Positions 1-8,351 of a stretch of DNA of 64,000 nucleotides are shown piece after piece. Each line of letters begins with the position of its first letter. Position 1 is the first letter of the stretch. A program made the position numbers and the translations under genes. Location: the NCBI RefSeq assembly GCF_001039275.2, contig NZ_CP030117.1, positions 5,504,001-5,568,000 on the forward strand, read 5' to 3'. The notes beneath the pieces were generated by a model. The model was not told the DNA's origin and ran no database searches. It saw only the letters and a program-made list of their open reading frames with translations. The DNA comes from Brevibacillus brevis. Its GTDB lineage: Bacteria > Bacillota > Bacilli > Brevibacillales > Brevibacillaceae.

Positions 1-162
1 ATTGAAGGTGATCTTGCTCTTGCTAAACCATTTTTTATCTGTCACGGTCACGGCCCGCTCGTCTGCGGATACCTCTACCAATTGATCACGAAAAGCCTCG
101 ACAATCGCAGCGACGACTTTCTCGCATTGTTGGATGGAGACATAGATGGTACATTGATTCAT
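1..162 (-). CDS. hypothetical protein, 5' part only
   Basis: An open frame of 54 codons starts with ATG at 162 and runs off the left edge. It begins MNQCTIYVSIQQCEK and is preceded by a good ribosome binding site (AAAGGAG about 8 bases upstream). The visible part is a mixed alpha/beta sequence without signal peptide or recognisable motif. I cannot assign a function. It is divergent from the SUFU-like gene at 308, so the 145 bases between them should hold promoters for both. Confidence 0.6.
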   Translation of the reverse strand, partial: MNQCTIYVSIQQCEKVVAAIVEAFRDQLVEVSADERAVTVTDKKWFSKSKITFN

Positions 163-307
163 CTGACAAACTCCTTTGCTGGGCAAACATTTTCAAAGTG
201 CCGAATTTTGTGATCAATAGTCAATTATGGTATTCTTATCCTGTTTAATCAAGCACAAATCTTTATAGTTATCGGCGAATCTATCACGACGATTGAAGGT
301 GAAACCT

Positions 308-1396
308 ATGAAAAACATCCTAGTAGAGGAGTTCTCTCCCATTTGTCCGATTCAAGCTTTTGTCGAAGAGGATGAGAATGGCGTCTTTTTTTATTTGTGG
401 GATTATCCCGGTGAGGAGCATGCCAGCATTCGCTCTTGTTGGGTAAGAAATTACGGACCTGCACCGGACTCGATCGATTTCGCTGCCATGCAGGATGGTC
501 AAGCTCCCATGCTTCCACGCGATTGCTGCGCTCATCCAGATGGAGCGGACAGGCTGGACCCGGAGCAGCTCTCGATTGTCTGGCTGGAGGAAGGCGATGC
601 AGCGGCGCTTTTGTACGAGGATGAGGTGCTGTGTGTGATTCCTGGCTGGGCTGGCCCTTCCCCGGACGGCTCGCACTATCCTTCGTATGCGCGAGATTGC
701 ACCGGAGAATCTGATTTATGCTTTCCGCTGGGAACACCAGAGTCGAACGCCATGTTTGCCCGTATCGAGGCTGCCCAGCATTTTTGGGCGAGCTGGGATG
801 GCAACCCTTGGCCTGACATCCAGCAGCAGTTCATGGACGCGATTACCTCGACTCTCGGCCCAGTTAAACAGTATTACGGCATCGACGGCGGTCACTGGCC
901 CCCGAAAGCATTGGTGACCATCGAAAAAGGAGACATTACCTATGCGATGACCCTCGGCGTATCCATTTTGCGTCAGCCAAAAGTCGAGCAGTATACAGAA
1001 GAGCCAGAGCAATTACGCCGATTCGAGCTGGCCTTTGCCTGCGAAACCAAATGGCTCGCCCAAAACGAGCAGCAATTGCTGGCCTACATCAGCGGCCAAA
1101 CCTCTCTGCCGTGGTCATATATGACCTTCCTCGCACAAGGTCATACCATTCCGTGCCAGGAAATCAGTCAGATCAACAGCCGCTTCTCCTCCATGCTGCT
1201 TGCAAAACCTGAGGATGCACCGAGCATTCCACTTCCGCTCATGGCAGGAGATCCTGTGAATTTGTTATGGATGATTCCGATTACTTCGGAGGAACAGCAG
1301 TATGCGGAAATGCATGGTTCTGAGCAATTGATTCAACACTCTGCGGGCGATGGTACGGATTGGATTTTTAACGGGGAATCAAAATTTATGAAATAA
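308..1396 (+). CDS. suppressor-of-fused (SUFU) domain-like protein
   Basis: A cytoplasmic protein of 362 residues. The ATG at 308 is chosen over a TTG at 293 because AAGGTGA lies 5 bases before the ATG. The C-terminal half (about residues 190-350) has the pattern I associate with bacterial SUFU-domain proteins: ITYAMTLGVS, then RRFELAFACE, then LPWSYMTFLAQGHTI. The N-terminal half is rich in acidic and aromatic residues (YLWDYPGEEH) and may be a second DUF-type domain. Bacterial SUFU proteins often occur as immunity or stress-related genes of uncertain role. No toxin gene is adjacent here, so no function is claimed. The family call rests on motif recall. Confidence 0.5.
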   Translation: MKNILVEEFSPICPIQAFVEEDENGVFFYLWDYPGEEHASIRSCWVRNYGPAPDSIDFAAMQDGQAPMLPRDCCAHPDGADRLDPEQLSIVWLEEGDAAALLYEDEVLCVIPGWAGPSPDGSHYPSYARDCTGESDLCFPLGTPESNAMFARIEAAQHFWASWDGNPWPDIQQQFMDAITSTLGPVKQYYGIDGGHWPPKALVTIEKGDITYAMTLGVSILRQPKVEQYTEEPEQLRRFELAFACETKWLAQNEQQLLAYISGQTSLPWSYMTFLAQGHTIPCQEISQINSRFSSMLLAKPEDAPSIPLPLMAGDPVNLLWMIPITSEEQQYAEMHGSEQLIQHSAGDGTDWIFNGESKFMK

Positions 1397-1429
1397 ATAT
1401 GACTGGAGCAAAAAGCCGGGAGGGCGCCG

Positions 1430-1966
1430 ATGAAAATTAGCTTCTTTCCAATCATGTTTATCCTTATTACTTTCACAATGACAGCCTGTTCTAACGAGAA
1501 AACCTTTCAAACGAATCAAACCGAGATAGATAGGCTACAAGCTGAAATCACTCAATTGAAAGACAAAAACAAAGAACTCGAAGCCTCTTTAGTTGAAGAA
1601 AAACAAAAGAATGATATGAATACTAAAACCTACGAAATACGAGATATCGTTGATCTACAGGCAAGAGAGATTTTTCGAGCTATGATGAAGGATGATACTG
1701 AAAAGGTTAAACAGTATATTTCCAAGCAAGCTGGTGTGGAAGGAAAGAATTTTGTTTATAAAGTGGAGAATGAAATCATAACCATGCCATTTGTTATGGA
1801 GGGAAGCACTTTTCGTCAGAGGTCTTTCGGTATATATAAAGATGGGCGATTTATTACAAATTATGAAGTATGGTTAAACGATGAGACTTACTCAGGAACA
1901 CTAGAATTAGGCTTCATAGAGGAAAATAACGTATGGAAACTAAGTAGTATGCAAGGCGATAGATAA
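1430..1966 (+). CDS. lipoprotein with short coiled coil
   Basis: A predicted lipoprotein of 178 residues: a hydrophobic N-terminus followed by the lipobox MTACSNEK, with the modified cysteine at residue 20. Residues about 30-65 form a charged heptad-like stretch (IDRLQAEITQLKDKNKELE), a likely coiled coil. The rest resembles small extracytoplasmic stress or sensor domains, but I do not recognise the family. The start is supported by GGGAGGG five bases upstream. The gene lies 33 bases after the SUFU-like gene and could be cotranscribed with it. Its base composition is more AT-rich than that of the neighbour. Confidence 0.75.
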   Translation: MKISFFPIMFILITFTMTACSNEKTFQTNQTEIDRLQAEITQLKDKNKELEASLVEEKQKNDMNTKTYEIRDIVDLQAREIFRAMMKDDTEKVKQYISKQAGVEGKNFVYKVENEIITMPFVMEGSTFRQRSFGIYKDGRFITNYEVWLNDETYSGTLELGFIEENNVWKLSSMQGDR

Positions 1967-1970
1967 AACA

Positions 1971-1993
1971 TAAAAGCCCTCAAAAACGAGGGC
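1971..1993 (-). terminator. stem-loop terminator for the 2376-2089 operon
   Basis: GCCCTC and GAGGGC pair around a six-base loop. Read on the minus strand the stem is followed by TTTTATGTTTTA, so it best ends transcripts from the minus-strand pair at 2678-2089. On the plus strand there is no T tract. Confidence 0.55.
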
Positions 1994-2088
1994 GTCAGCT
2001 TGAATATTCTTTCATAAAGTGATTCCTAAACCTTCCTTGCCTGCAGTCGACGGTCCTCCTCTTCTGCAGGCTTTATACCTTAGACCCA

Positions 2089-2379
2089 CTACAGGTCAAG
2101 CAGCTCCATTCGCTCCATCTCTTTCTTCCTCTTTGCCTTCATCGCTCTTCTGCCTTCCGACCAAGCCAATGATAGAATCGCGATCCCACCAATTGCTACC
2201 AAGATCAATGTCAATTCACTGCCTTCTTTAAATAAACCAGTAACATAACCGTAGATCAGGTACGCAAAAAAGAAGCCCGGGAAAATAGCCCCCCAATAAG
2301 CGTGATTCAGTCTTCCGAGTAAATTTTGCATCCCCACAATACCGAGCCCAACCAAAAATGGAATCATCCCTGTACTCAT
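2089..2379 (-). CDS. small membrane protein, unknown function
   Basis: A protein of 96 residues with two or three hydrophobic segments (about 5-20, 28-48 and 55-72) and a very basic, charged C-terminal tail (MKAKRKKEMERMELL). Its ATG overlaps the stop of the upstream DUF2089 gene by four bases (ATGA), so the two are translationally coupled. In Bacillales, DUF2089-type regulators are often followed by such a membrane protein. I infer that the pair works together, perhaps as regulator and membrane sensor, but nothing in the sequence names the signal. Confidence 0.7.
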   Translation of the reverse strand: MSTGMIPFLVGLGIVGMQNLLGRLNHAYWGAIFPGFFFAYLIYGYVTGLFKEGSELTLILVAIGGIAILSLAWSEGRRAMKAKRKKEMERMELLDL

Positions 2380-2678
2380 CTGTTTTCATCTCTTTCTTGT
2401 TTGTATTTTTCAATAATGAGCTTGGCTACCTCCAGACTCATCCGTTCGTCAATGACCAGGTTTTTGATCATTTGCACGAACTCTACTTCCGCTTCCTTGC
2501 TATGTAATTCAATCTTTTTAATGATTCGGTCGAGCTTGGCCCTCACTGTTGGGTACGATACACCGTACTCATCAGCCATCCCCTTGAGAGAACCCGAACT
2601 GATAATAAACTTCCTGATAAATTCGAGCGTCTCCTTGTCCAGAGCTAACACCCAAGATGGAATTTCGTCGCGTTCCAT
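2376..2678 (-). CDS. DUF2089 family HTH protein
   Basis: A protein of 100 residues whose central part (LEFIRKFIISSGSLKGMADE, then YGVSYPTVRAKLDRII) is a clear helix-turn-helix of the DUF2089 kind. The N-terminal zinc-ribbon half found in longer members is absent. It is probably a DNA-binding regulator of its own operon with the membrane protein at 2089-2379. The upstream region (2679-2760) is very AT-rich and should contain the promoter. The family name is by recognition, the regulatory role is inference. Confidence 0.75.
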   Translation of the reverse strand: MERDEIPSWVLALDKETLEFIRKFIISSGSLKGMADEYGVSYPTVRAKLDRIIKKIELHSKEAEVEFVQMIKNLVIDERMSLEVAKLIIEKYKQERDENR

Positions 2679-2764
2679 GAATCGCCCCGCCTCCTAACTT
2701 TAATTATTTTAAGATAAACTTTAATTTTATTCAAGTATTCTTTAATAAAACGAAAATCAACCAT

Positions 2765-2793
2765 AAAAAAGGAGCATCCTCACCTGATGCTCC
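2765..2793 (-). terminator. intrinsic terminator of the DUF1579 gene
   Basis: GGAGCATC pairs with GATGCTCC around a seven-base loop. On the minus strand the stem is followed by six T residues. It lies 17 bases after the stop of the DUF1579 gene. Confidence 0.85.
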
Positions 2794-2809
2794 TGATCGT
2801 GTCCCCATT

Positions 2810-3286
2810 TTACTCAGCCTTCGTTAATCGAATATCCATCCAATGTGCCCAACGCTCATCATTGCCCAGCAATTCCCAAGTACCAATGAGCGCATTGCCA
2901 TCAACACTAAACGTACCGCTAAAACGCTCGGTTGTCCCTGTGATCGTCCAATCTCTGCCTAATAAATTCGCATGGTAGGAAGCCACGCTTCCGTAATTGT
3001 CATAAGCGTGCGTGAAGTACATTCGACTAGTCGCATCATAGCCGATGATCTCAATGGTCTTGACTTCTTTATCCCCCATCATGCCATCTACATGGTGAAT
3101 CAGAAAATATCCCCCAGGCAGCCATTCGTAGGTATCGGTTGCTTTCAACTTCGCGGCTGGCCCAGCAGGACTTTCCATAATCAGTCCCTCTGTCACCCAT
3201 TTCCCCACAAAAATGTTCAGACGTGTAAGAGCTGGATCAGGCTCGGGTGCCTCTTGAGAAATAGGATTGACATGTTCATTCATCAC
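2810..3286 (-). CDS. DUF1579 family protein
   Basis: A cytoplasmic protein of 158 residues. The sequence LNIFVGKWVTEG near the N-terminus, YEWLPGGYFLIHHVDG in the middle and SGTFSVDGNALIGTWEL near the C-terminus are typical of DUF1579 proteins, small lipocalin/heme-binding-like beta barrels of unknown biochemical role. The GTG at 3286 sits 8 bases after AAGGAGG; the ATG directly after it (3283) is an alternative. The gene stands alone between two terminators. Confidence 0.8.
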   Translation of the reverse strand: MMNEHVNPISQEAPEPDPALTRLNIFVGKWVTEGLIMESPAGPAAKLKATDTYEWLPGGYFLIHHVDGMMGDKEVKTIEIIGYDATSRMYFTHAYDNYGSVASYHANLLGRDWTITGTTERFSGTFSVDGNALIGTWELLGNDERWAHWMDIRLTKAE

Positions 3287-3385
3287 TCGGAATACCTCCT
3301 TATCGATCAGTTAATTACTGTTAATTCTAGGACTTTCATGGATGATATGCTTCTTATGGATTGCTATTTCACTTCCCCCGAGCCA

Positions 3386-3420
3386 ATAAAAACCCCGCTC
3401 CTCATGATGAGAAACGGGAT
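3386..3420 (-). terminator. orphan terminator-like hairpin
   Basis: On the minus strand CCCGTTTCTCATC pairs with GATGAGGAGCGGG (with a bulge), followed by TTTTTATT. No clear gene ends here; only an 18-codon frame (3486-3430) precedes it. The stretch 3287-3513 otherwise holds no gene that I can support, but must contain the promoter of the DUF1579 gene. Confidence 0.6.
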
Positions 3421-3513
3421 CACCTATTTTTATTTGAACTCCTTTCCTGTTACTGCATCTAGCCTAAAGCCAGAAATCGTGTCCATCGTTTTGTATTTGT
3501 TTTTTGTCCTATG

Positions 3514-3544
3514 AAAAAAACCACCCTTTCAGGTGGCGGTTTTC
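3514..3544 (-). terminator. terminator of the HxlR-family gene
   Basis: On the minus strand CCACC and GGTGG (extended by ACCG pairing) flank a six-base loop and are followed by seven T residues. The hairpin begins at the stop codon of the regulator gene. Confidence 0.85.
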
Positions 3545-3923
3545 ATGACCCGTGAGCAGTAGATAGCGACTCTTCTGGTACCTCTGTTTGAAAATGTGCT
3601 CCCCATTCTCGCAAATACTCAATGACAGGTCCCAAGCCTTGCCCTAGCTCGGTCAATTCGTACTCTACTTTTGGCGGAACGACCGGATACACTTCACGCT
3701 TTACGATTCCTGCTTCCTCCAACTCTCGCAATTGTTCTGCCAGCATTTTATGATTCACACCGATTATATTTTTCTTTAATTCTCCGTACCTTTTTTTCCC
3801 TTTGAACAGCTGACAAATAATTGATACCTTCCATCGTCCCGCAAAAACTGAGACGGCAAGCTCGATCGGGCAAGGATATTCCTTGCCATTTAACAGGTAC
3901 CTCATCGCTGGTTTCTTCTTCAT
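3543..3923 (-). CDS. HxlR/DUF24 family transcriptional regulator (HypR/YodB-like)
   Basis: A winged-helix regulator of 126 residues. The start at 3923 is chosen over an upstream ATG because the family begins right at this point and an AAGGGAAGTGAG stretch precedes it. The family signature is intact: CPIELAVSVFAGRWK with the conserved N-terminal Cys18, then LKKNIIGVNHKMLAEQLREL (recognition helix) and PVVPPKVEYELTELG (wing). A second cysteine is at residue 37. In the family the conserved cysteine senses quinones, diamide or hypochlorite. The gene is divergent from a nitroreductase at 4072, the same pairing as hypR-hypO in Bacillus subtilis, so it probably represses or activates that gene. The redox role is inferred from family and context. 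Confidence 0.85.
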   Translation of the reverse strand: MKKKPAMRYLLNGKEYPCPIELAVSVFAGRWKVSIICQLFKGKKRYGELKKNIIGVNHKMLAEQLRELEEAGIVKREVYPVVPPKVEYELTELGQGLGPVIEYLREWGAHFQTEVPEESLSTAHGS

Positions 3924-3942
3924 CCCACTCACTTCCCTTTTC

Positions 3943-3973
3943 GTAAGTATTAACCGAAAAAGTGCGTACTTAC
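3943..3973. promoter_or_regulatory. inverted repeat, candidate operator between regulator and nitroreductase
   Basis: GTAAGTA at 3943-3949 and TACTTAC at 3967-3973 are perfect inverted arms whose starts are 24 bases apart, that is, on about the same face of the helix two turns apart. It lies just upstream of the regulator start, in the divergent promoter region. Operators of the HxlR/DUF24 family are AT-rich palindromes containing TAC/GTA elements, which fits. Confidence 0.4.
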
Positions 3974-4071
3974 TTTTCTTTAGTGTATTCGGTATGCTCA
4001 GTTTTGTAAAACATAAAACACCCATTTTCTATCAACGGTTTCATAATCTTATTCGAAAGTAGGATGACATT

Positions 4072-4734
4072 ATGCGTAAAGATCAAATCATTGAAGCTTA
4101 TCAATTCAGACATGCTTGCAAAGAGTTTGATGCGGATAAAAAAATTACGAAGGAAGACTTTGACTTTATTATGGAGACTGCTCGCCTGTCGCCCAGCTCC
4201 TTTGGTTTTGAGCCATGGAACTTCCTCTTGCTGCAAGATCCGACTCTTAGAGAAAAGCTGTTACCAGTCACATGGGGTGCGCAAAAACAACTGCCGACAT
4301 CAAGTCATTTCGTCATCGTACTGGCGCGGACCAAACAAGAAATGGCCGCTGATTCCGAATATATCCAGCATATGATGAAAGACACGCAGGAGTTGCCAGA
4401 AAACGTCGTACAACAAAAAGGCGCTGCCTACGATCACTTCCTGAAAAACGATTTCGCCCTGTTTGATGACGAGCGTGTGATGTTCGAATGGGCATCCAGA
4501 CAGACCTACATCGCACTTGGCAATATGATGACGTCTGCTGCGATGATCGGCATTGATTCCTGCCCCATTGAAGGCTTTGCAAAAGAAAAGGTCGAGGATA
4601 TCCTAGCAGCGGAGGGCCTCCTCGACAGAGAGCGCTTCGGCGTCGCTTGCATGGTCGCATTTGGCTACCGGAAAAATGAGCCCCGTGCGAAAACGAGACA
4701 AGCGAAGGAAGAGGTTATTCGTTATATCGGGTAA
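4072..4734 (+). CDS. NAD(P)H-dependent nitroreductase family oxidoreductase (HypO/YfkO-like)
   Basis: An FMN-dependent nitroreductase-family enzyme of 220 residues, the usual length. Family features are RHACKEFDADKKI (flavin phosphate contact near the N-terminus), LSPSSFGFEPWNF (FMN and substrate pocket, about residues 42-54) and GIDSCPIEGF with MVAFGYRKNEP towards the C-terminus. Such enzymes reduce nitro compounds, quinones or reactive aldehydes with NAD(P)H. The start is supported by AGTAGGA upstream. The divergent HxlR regulator suggests induction by electrophile or oxidant stress. The gene is monocistronic and closed by a terminator at 4756. Confidence 0.85.
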   Translation: MRKDQIIEAYQFRHACKEFDADKKITKEDFDFIMETARLSPSSFGFEPWNFLLLQDPTLREKLLPVTWGAQKQLPTSSHFVIVLARTKQEMAADSEYIQHMMKDTQELPENVVQQKGAAYDHFLKNDFALFDDERVMFEWASRQTYIALGNMMTSAAMIGIDSCPIEGFAKEKVEDILAAEGLLDRERFGVACMVAFGYRKNEPRAKTRQAKEEVIRYIG

Positions 4735-4755
4735 AACCAATGATTGGCTTCACGT

Positions 4756-4788
4756 AAAAAGCATTCGTATTCCGAATGCTTTTTGTCG
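4756..4788 (+). terminator. intrinsic terminator of the nitroreductase gene
   Basis: AAAAAGCATTCG and CGAATGCTTTTT form a 12-base perfect stem with a five-base loop, followed by GTCGTTTTA. Confidence 0.85.
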
Positions 4789-4927
4789 TTTTATATAAAT
4801 TTCAGTGAGTCTTCCTTAATCAATAAATGTGAAAAATCAGTGAACAAAACTAGCATATATTTACAATTCTCCAAAAAATTGATATGTTGTATTTGTCCCA
4901 AATTTTACATTTTCAGGAGGAATTTAC

Positions 4928-5356
4928 ATGAAGAAGTTTGCTACTACTGGTCTACTTGCCCTAACACTCGTACTAAGTACATCTGCATCTGCATTTGCTG
5001 CCGTATACCATGATAATGAGCCAAACAATAACAGAGACTCTGCAAATATTTTTCATGTAGCTGATGGAAACCAAATTAACGGTAAACTGGATAGAAATAA
5101 TGGAGACCAACAAGATTACTACAAGTTTACTCCTACCGTAGATCAAAAAGTCCGTTTTCAACTCGCCTACTCCAAAGCTCCTAAGCAAGAATTCAAACTA
5201 ATATTGGGTTCAAACGAGACTACTTTAACGAAAGATTATTTCGATGTAAATTTGGTTGCTGGAAGAGAATACATTTTTAAAGTTGAAGGACACTCTTACA
5301 ATTACGATTACAATAACTTCAATTATTCTGTATATACTTATGTGTTACCAAACTAA
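4928..5356 (+). CDS. secreted PPC-domain-like protein
   Basis: A secreted protein of 142 residues. A classical signal peptide (KKFATTGLLALTLVLS, cleavage probably after ASAFAA near residue 25) is followed by one domain with the look of a bacterial pre-peptidase C-terminal (PPC) fold: DNEPNNNRDSANIF, then NGKLDRNNGDQQDYYKF, then a beta-rich remainder. PPC domains normally sit at the end of secreted proteases; here the domain stands alone, so its partner is unknown. A strong GGAGGA site precedes the ATG. It is monocistronic. Confidence 0.7.
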   Translation: MKKFATTGLLALTLVLSTSASAFAAVYHDNEPNNNRDSANIFHVADGNQINGKLDRNNGDQQDYYKFTPTVDQKVRFQLAYSKAPKQEFKLILGSNETTLTKDYFDVNLVAGREYIFKVEGHSYNYDYNNFNYSVYTYVLPN

Positions 5357-5365
5357 TAAACATGA

Positions 5366-5395
5366 CAAAGTCGCCAGCACTGGCGACTTTTTCTC
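5366..5395 (+). terminator. terminator of the PPC-like gene
   Basis: AGTCGCCA and TGGCGACT pair around GCAC and are followed by TTTTTCTCT. Confidence 0.9.
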
Positions 5396-5404
5396 TATTC
5401 TTTC

Positions 5405-5445
5405 CTGAAAATAACAGCTATCGCCAAAACTGCAAGCGATAGCTG
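5405..5445 (-). terminator. terminator of the 6660-5464 gene
   Basis: CAGCTATCGC and GCGATAGCTG form a 10-base stem with an 11-base loop. On the minus strand it is followed by TTATTTTC. It lies about 20 bases after the stop of the secreted protein gene. Confidence 0.75.
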
Positions 5446-5463
5446 CTAGGTTAATACTACGCC

Positions 5464-6660
5464 TTATTCCGCATACTGAAAGCCTACGATACGACCGGCT
5501 TCATCCACGGATATCGTGATCCCCTTGCCATCGGCTGGTCGGAATGTCACATCTGCTGTCACAAAGCCATAATCATAGTCTTCAAAAGTGGCACCGCCAC
5601 CGCCCTGCTCGACTTTTGCCTCTACTTTATACTGGCTTGCTTGATCTCCCACCAGCTGTTTCAGGAAAGCGGCTGCCTTCTCTTTTGCCACCTTCTCGGC
5701 AGGGAGCTTTTTCGACACCCAATCTGGATTTTGGATCATTACTTTGCTCAATTCGTTTGTACGGGTATCCATGATAACGAAAGCTTCTGCACGAGGGGTC
5801 GGACTGTAGACCCGTTTTTGTGCTTCAAACATTTTCAGGAGCTGCCAGTTCCCTTCGACGCCGAAATCATCATAATCGGAAAACTGTGCAGTGTCAGGGA
5901 AGAGCTTCGTCACCTCGGCTACTACCTTTTCCACTTCAGGGGAAAACTTGCTCTGCTCCACACCCGCTGGAATGCTCACTTCGAACGTTTTCTCATCAAA
6001 AACGGGTTGGAAATCCACCTTGTCTACAGTGTATGAAAATGCTTGTGCTTGATTGTGGGTGAAGGTGCGCTTGAGCAACAGCCCTGTCTCTTTGTCGATC
6101 CACAGGTCATCTTGGTAATGGTGGAGCTTGCCATCGATTTTCGCCTCTTCTTTTTTGACGACGTGATACACGGCTCGATTCAACAGTTGTGCTTCCTTCA
6201 CGATGATCGCCACCTTCGAATCTGGCAACGCCACTTTCAAGCGCTGTAGCTCTCGCTTCGTCTTATTGATTTCATTATCGTATGTGCCAATCATTGCGGA
6301 GTGGACAAATCCTCTGCCGCCTTCTTGATACGCCGCCACCTGTCCTGCCTTCCCTACGGCATGCTGAACCCTTTTCCCGTCTGAGATTTCCTCTCTCCAG
6401 TCTCCTTTGATCGTGTTATCCCATGTTTTTGCCTTTTGGGTCTGGGTGCCCTGCTTCGCTTTCGCTGTGTGCGTCGATTCGATGTACATGGAAACGGGGT
6501 GTTTTTTGTCCATTTCTTTAACGAGCTGATCAAAAGTGATCGCTTGCGCTTTATTTGCAGCGACTGCCATGTTGGCTTGTGCTTGTGCGATCCCGAATGG
6601 GGATACCGCTGAGAGAAGGAGTGCTGCCATGCTCACGGTAACAAGTGCTTGCTTTTTCAT
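5464..6660 (-). CDS. secreted protein with LolA-like and PepSY/YcdB-like parts
   Basis: An exported protein of 398 residues. The N-terminal signal peptide (KKQALVTVSMAALLLSA, cleavage near AQAQA) is followed by a region (about 40-240) resembling the outer-membrane lipoprotein sorting/MucB-RseB fold seen in Gram-positive sigma-factor-associated proteins: a WDNTIKGDWREE strand, then DLWIDKETGLLLKR and FDEKTFEVSIPAG. Residues about 250-398 look like a YcdB/PepSY-type repeat (PAEKVAKEKAAAFLKQLVG, then ITISVDEAGRIVGFQ). No membrane anchor is seen. Its exact role is unknown. It is monocistronic. Confidence 0.6.
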   Translation of the reverse strand: MKKQALVTVSMAALLLSAVSPFGIAQAQANMAVAANKAQAITFDQLVKEMDKKHPVSMYIESTHTAKAKQGTQTQKAKTWDNTIKGDWREEISDGKRVQHAVGKAGQVAAYQEGGRGFVHSAMIGTYDNEINKTKRELQRLKVALPDSKVAIIVKEAQLLNRAVYHVVKKEEAKIDGKLHHYQDDLWIDKETGLLLKRTFTHNQAQAFSYTVDKVDFQPVFDEKTFEVSIPAGVEQSKFSPEVEKVVAEVTKLFPDTAQFSDYDDFGVEGNWQLLKMFEAQKRVYSPTPRAEAFVIMDTRTNELSKVMIQNPDWVSKKLPAEKVAKEKAAAFLKQLVGDQASQYKVEAKVEQGGGGATFEDYDYGFVTADVTFRPADGKGITISVDEAGRIVGFQYAE

Positions 6661-6836
6661 GTCGGTTCATCCTTTCGACTCGTTGATTGCTGTTCACTTG
6701 TTACGATCCTCGTCATGCACAGCTTGTGACACAAATCCCTGAAAAAATATATTTTTCAAATTCCTGTCACGTTTTTCTCCCCGGCAGGATCATCCCTTTT
6801 AGCAAATCGCTAGTAAACATAGGGAGAACAACTCAC

Positions 6837-8150
6837 ATGAAATTTCAAATGGTCAACCATGCTTCGTTTCTATGGGAACACGATTCCATCAAATTAATGA
6901 CCGATCCTTGGCTTACGGGAACTGCCTTTGATAACGGCTGGGGCTTGTTAGCCAAGACCCGCTTCACTTCTGAGGATTTTGCCGAGATTACGCATATTTG
7001 GTTTTCTCATGAGCATCCCGATCATTTTCATCCACAGAGTCTGCGAACCATACCCGAGGAGTATCGCAAGCGAATCACGATCCTCTACCAGCAATCAGCC
7101 GATCAAAAAGTGGTCGAATGGTGCCGCGCCTTTGGCTTTCAGCAAGTCATTGAGCTTTCCCCGGACAAATGGTACTCCTTGTCCGCCGATGTCTCTGTCT
7201 TGTGTCGGCCGTTTCCAGTCGGTGATTCGTGGCTGTGTATCAAGACAGCCGACATGACGATCCTGAACCTGAACGATTGCGAGGTCAGCACCACACAGGA
7301 AGCCAAGGATATCCTAAATCGCGTCGGTGACATCGATCTATTATGGACGCAATTCTCGTATGCAGGCTGGGCGGGGAACAAGGAAGACTTCCAACTCCGC
7401 AAAAAGCGAGCCATGGAAAAGCTAGCCCGAGTGAGAAAACAGGTGGAAGCCCTTCAACCGCTCTACGTGATTCCCTTCGCCAGCTTCGCCTGGTTTTGTC
7501 ACGACGAAAACTATTACATGAATGATGCAATCAATAAAGTAGACAATGTATACCGTCTCCTGCAAGAATCGGATGCCGAACCAATTATTTTGTATCCCGG
7601 CGATACGTGGACGCCACATGAAGCTCATGATCCCGAGAAGGCGCTCGCCCTCTACGCACGAGACTATGAGAAGATGGCTTCCTCTCCTACGCTTCTTCCT
7701 TCGGTCAAAATCGAACCGGACAAGCTCTTTGAGGCTGGCTTGGACTTCAAGGAACAGATTCGCAAAAATAATCATTCGCTGTTTCTCTCTATCGTTAGGC
7801 CCGTCACCTTTTATTTGTCAGACTATCAAAAGGCATTCCGCTTTTCTCTGTCAGATGGGTTGATCGAATCTACATGCGATCCACTCGATTGTGATGTAGA
7901 GCTGTCATCTGAGGCCCTGCATTATTGCTTCACCCATTTGTGGGGATGGAGTACGCTGCGCATCAATGGCAGACTGCAAGCTCCGAAAGGTCGAAATGCT
8001 CGTTTCAAGCGCTTTGTCATGCTCGGGCATGTTGCACAACTGAACAATTTCGGTATTTTTATGGGATGGAACCGAGCATTTGTCCGTTTTGCGATAAATT
8101 ATTTGGGAGAGAAGATTCGCAACCGCTATATTACGACAAATAATATCTGA
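6837..8150 (+). CDS. MBL-fold metallo-hydrolase
   Basis: A protein of 437 residues with a metallo-beta-lactamase fold. The ATG at 6837 is preferred over upstream in-frame starts: it has AGGGAGA upstream, and the fold begins right there (MKFQMVNHASFLWEHDSIKL). The metal-binding motif HxHxDH appears as SHEHPDHFHP about residue 58. Further ligands are less certain. The general layout (N-terminal MBL domain, then a long C-terminal extension ending in transmembrane-free, basic sequence) resembles the UlaG/NAPE-PLD-like and CMP-NeuAc-hydroxylase-like hydrolases found in sugar-modification loci. No such locus is adjacent, so substrate is unknown. Confidence 0.75.
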   Translation: MKFQMVNHASFLWEHDSIKLMTDPWLTGTAFDNGWGLLAKTRFTSEDFAEITHIWFSHEHPDHFHPQSLRTIPEEYRKRITILYQQSADQKVVEWCRAFGFQQVIELSPDKWYSLSADVSVLCRPFPVGDSWLCIKTADMTILNLNDCEVSTTQEAKDILNRVGDIDLLWTQFSYAGWAGNKEDFQLRKKRAMEKLARVRKQVEALQPLYVIPFASFAWFCHDENYYMNDAINKVDNVYRLLQESDAEPIILYPGDTWTPHEAHDPEKALALYARDYEKMASSPTLLPSVKIEPDKLFEAGLDFKEQIRKNNHSLFLSIVRPVTFYLSDYQKAFRFSLSDGLIESTCDPLDCDVELSSEALHYCFTHLWGWSTLRINGRLQAPKGRNARFKRFVMLGHVAQLNNFGIFMGWNRAFVRFAINYLGEKIRNRYITTNNI

Positions 8151-8158
8151 AAATAGGT

Positions 8159-8200
8159 AAATACACCCATTTTTTCATAGTTTTATTGGGTGTATTTTGT
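8159..8200 (+). terminator. terminator of the MBL-fold gene
   Basis: AAATACACCCA and TGGGTGTATTT form an 11-base stem followed by TGTCC with T residues in the stem end. It begins nine bases after the stop codon. Confidence 0.75.
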
Positions 8201-8351
8201 CCTAGTTCCCTTGAGTATGTAAGAGAGAGTCATTTTTGTTAGAATATTCACAATTAACCTCTTATATTTCCAGTATTATACACCCCATGATAGAATCGGA
8301 AAGGAAATTCCGCAGTTTTCCAATTATGTATAAAAAGGTGGATCTATTCAG

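Noticed and set aside
306..1012. Long frames opposite and out of phase with the SUFU-like gene.
   Set aside because: They are shadows of a GC-rich real gene: no ribosome binding sites and unlikely composition.
3430..3486. An 18-codon minus-strand frame (MDTISGFRLDAVTGKEFK) just before an orphan terminator.
   Set aside because: There is no ribosome binding site and the frame is too short to support as a gene; it may be the tail of a lost gene.
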